Assembly: GCA_028711205.1 (NCBI GenBank)
Contig: JAQTSP010000077.1
Coordinates: 3,794-10,095, forward strand
Direction: 5' to 3'
Source of the DNA: Eubacteriales bacterium
Lineage (GTDB): Bacteria; Bacillota; Clostridia; Christensenellales; SZUA-584
DNA length: 6,302 bases
Under the pieces are notes generated by a model. The model did not search any database. It was not told the DNA's origin and was given only the letters and a program-made list of their open reading frames with translations. A program made the position numbers and the translations under genes. Position 1 is the stretch's first letter. Each line of letters opens with the position of its first letter. Below are positions 6,001 to 6,302 of the stretch, one piece after another.

Positions 6001-6302
6001 TGTGGGCACTCTGGCAGCTGCGAACTACAGGTTCAATTTTGCAAACGGTACGCTGACGGTGGGCAAGACGGTCTTGACAGTGACGGCGGACAACGATTCT
6101 GTCACGTACGGCGATGCGGCGCCAACCTATACGGCGTCTTACAGCGGCTTTGTGGCAGGCGACGACAGTACGGTGCTGACAGGCGATCCGTCGCTGGATT
6201 GCACCTACACCGCCGGAGATGACGCAGGCACCTATACCATTACAGCGGGTGCGGGCACTCTGGCAGCTGCGAACTATACGTTCAGCTACGTCGACGGAAC
6301 GC
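3041..6302 (+). CDS. secreted repeat-rich surface protein (Flg_new, InlB-like and MBG repeats), 3'-truncated
   Basis: The frame is open for 1087 codons and continues past the window. Residues 1-26 are a signal peptide: basic MRKKR, a hydrophobic core, and cleavage probably after ALA (24-26). Residues 29-105 are a Listeria-Bacteroides (Flg_new) repeat with FAGWTKN and a terminal LYAKW. Residues 107-189 and 192-276 are two nearly identical InlB-B/Flg_new_2-like repeats ending IYAVFDE. Residues 277-420 are an unassigned beta-rich region. Residues 421-499 are another InlB-like repeat (NFAGWSKN to FTATFEE). Residues 500-598 are unassigned. Residues 600-681 resemble the YDG-type domain that often precedes MBG repeats (VYDGQQHSVTVSG, ITYSTDGG). 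From 682 there are five MBG-type repeats with core ADNKSVTYGDAAP. No anchor is visible, since the C-terminus is missing. The architecture is typical of Gram-positive adhesins or cell-wall proteins, so an adhesion role is inferred. Three GEMM-I riboswitches precede it, which suggests cyclic-dinucleotide control. Confidence 0.9.
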   Translation, partial: MRKKRILFVLLVVMMLTSMFTTTALAAAHTVTYNGNGATSGDVPVDNNTYNNNQWVTVLGNTGGLAKTDYAFAGWTKNSDGSGTVYNAGESFKMGNSDVTLYAKWVQYTLTIDMEGDGDGTVTKDPNQSLYAPGTVVSLSATPDADSTFRGFYTTRSGNSWSGYTYSGELDPAQVTMDSNKTIYAVFDEKATYTLTIDMEGDGSGMVTKDPDQTLYDSGTVVSLSATPDTGSTFRGFYTTRTWNGWPDYDYTYSGELDPAEVTMDSNKTIYAVFDEVYYFNHIDVRVAGSLTIDYQIDGVSEPDYPMLLDVTTSNVTGSYTVGGVTTQVTNFSYVPGSGDADEWRALGLSFPWPDSITINATLTVTSSGEYFGDTFSFSKTYTGSGLQTAYDNCPGSESAGTKGFDFDLDAEDVENIITNTVTFETSTGGTIDGGTEDIVHSGLLDGSDCPTPPAVSADSGYNFAGWSKNGGATLYTSDEVNAMTINADTTFTATFEEQLEFRVQNFNGLGGDHGYIQVTYDGVSVDLDYGEEHTFIYDSSAGDVVADFVPDTGWAFNYYVIQNGATHISDDPDYIDPSSYAGEDGANNMIKLNPKWKCTTMSVTGYEDVYDGQQHSVTVSGTETGDVITYSTDGGTTYDSTQPYYTDVNAPSGAEVYVKVEREGDEIFAGSAVVKITPAELTVTADNKSVTYGDAAPTYTASYSGFVAGEDDTVLTGAPSLNCTYTAGDDAGTYTITAGAGTLAATNYTFSCVNGTLTVGKAALTVTADNKYITYGDAAPTYTATYSGFITGDDSTVLTGEPSLTCPYTVGHNAGTDIITAGAGTLAATNYTFSCVNGTLIIGKAPMTITAVNKITIYGSPAPGFSVSYSGFLCGDTSFDIYGTAHYACSYTVGDNAGNYTITPSGLWSDNYAITFADGTLTVRQKDLVVRADNKSTAYGSAAPSFTVSYNGFITGDDSTVLTGEPSLTCPYTAGDDAGTYTITAGVGTLAAANYRFNFANGTLTVGKTVLTVTADNDSVTYGDAAPTYTASYSGFVAGDDSTVLTGDPSLDCTYTAGDDAGTYTITAGAGTLAAANYTFSYVDGT
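3362..3868 (+). repeat. two-copy in-frame tandem repeat, 255-bp period (InlB-like domains)
   Basis: Copy 1 spans 3362-3607 and copy 2 spans 3617-3868, both from TATACCCTGAC to TTCGATGAG. Long stretches are identical at DNA level, for example around GTTGTATCGCTGAGTGCGAC and TATTCCGGTGAGTTGGATCC. The main difference is a divergent patch in the middle, where copy 2 has two extra codons (RSGNSWSGYTYSG versus RTWNGWPDYDYTYSG). The high DNA identity suggests recent duplication or conversion. Confidence 0.9.
5084..6302 (+). repeat. five tandem MBG-type repeats, 249-bp unit, last one cut by window end
   Basis: Units are 5084-5332, 5333-5581, 5582-5824 (two codons shorter and most divergent), 5825-6073 and 6074-6302 (partial). 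Each encodes L-x-V-x-ADNK-x-x-x-YG-x-AAP, then SYSGF, a T-x-GD-x-AG-x-Y core, and NY-x-F-x-x-x-x-GTLTV. Units 1 and 5 share a nearly identical front, 2 and 4 a nearly identical middle, and 1 and 2 a nearly identical back, so the array is a mosaic. One cysteine sits at the same place in every unit. Confidence 0.92.

Noticed and set aside
5084..6302. CRISPR-like array
   Set aside because: Repeats are long (about 249 bp), in frame and protein-coding, with no short palindromic repeats or unique spacers.

Overview
The window looks like a piece of a Gram-positive, probably clostridial (Firmicutes), chromosome. This is inferred from strong AGGAGG-type ribosome binding sites, c-di-GMP-I (GEMM-I) riboswitches, and a secreted protein built from Listeria-Bacteroides/InlB-type and MBG-type repeats. 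No rRNA or other taxonomic marker is present, so the assignment is tentative.

Left part (1-2363), all on the + strand: the C-terminal part of a metal-efflux-type permease (SO_0444/COG0701-like), an EPSP-synthase-fold protein (AroA-like), and a small AroQ-type chorismate-mutase-fold protein. The gaps are 43 and 15 nt with good ribosome binding sites, so the three may be co-transcribed. Both shikimate-family proteins keep the family scaffold but have lost most known catalytic residues. They look like a pair of pseudoenzymes or strongly diverged enzymes.

Middle part (2364-3040): a promoter with perfect sigma-A consensus (TTGACA, 17 bp, TATAAT) followed by a leader of about 600 nt. The leader carries three tandem GEMM-I aptamers, each followed immediately by its own intrinsic terminator. 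A structured stretch of about 115 nt of unknown type lies between units 2 and 3. In units 1 and 2 the terminator shares bases with the aptamer's outer helix, which suggests, but does not prove, that ligand binding prevents termination. The third aptamer has A instead of G at the position that I align with the ligand-selective base of the family.

Right part (3041-6302 and beyond): one uninterrupted reading frame of 1087 codons that runs off the window. It encodes a secreted, repeat-rich surface protein: signal peptide, Listeria-Bacteroides repeat, two nearly identical InlB-B-like repeats of about 84 residues, two unassigned regions around another InlB-like repeat, a YDG-like beta domain, and five MBG-type repeats of about 83 residues, the last cut by the window end. 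The simplest overall reading is a large surface protein or adhesin whose expression is gated three times in series by a cyclic dinucleotide.
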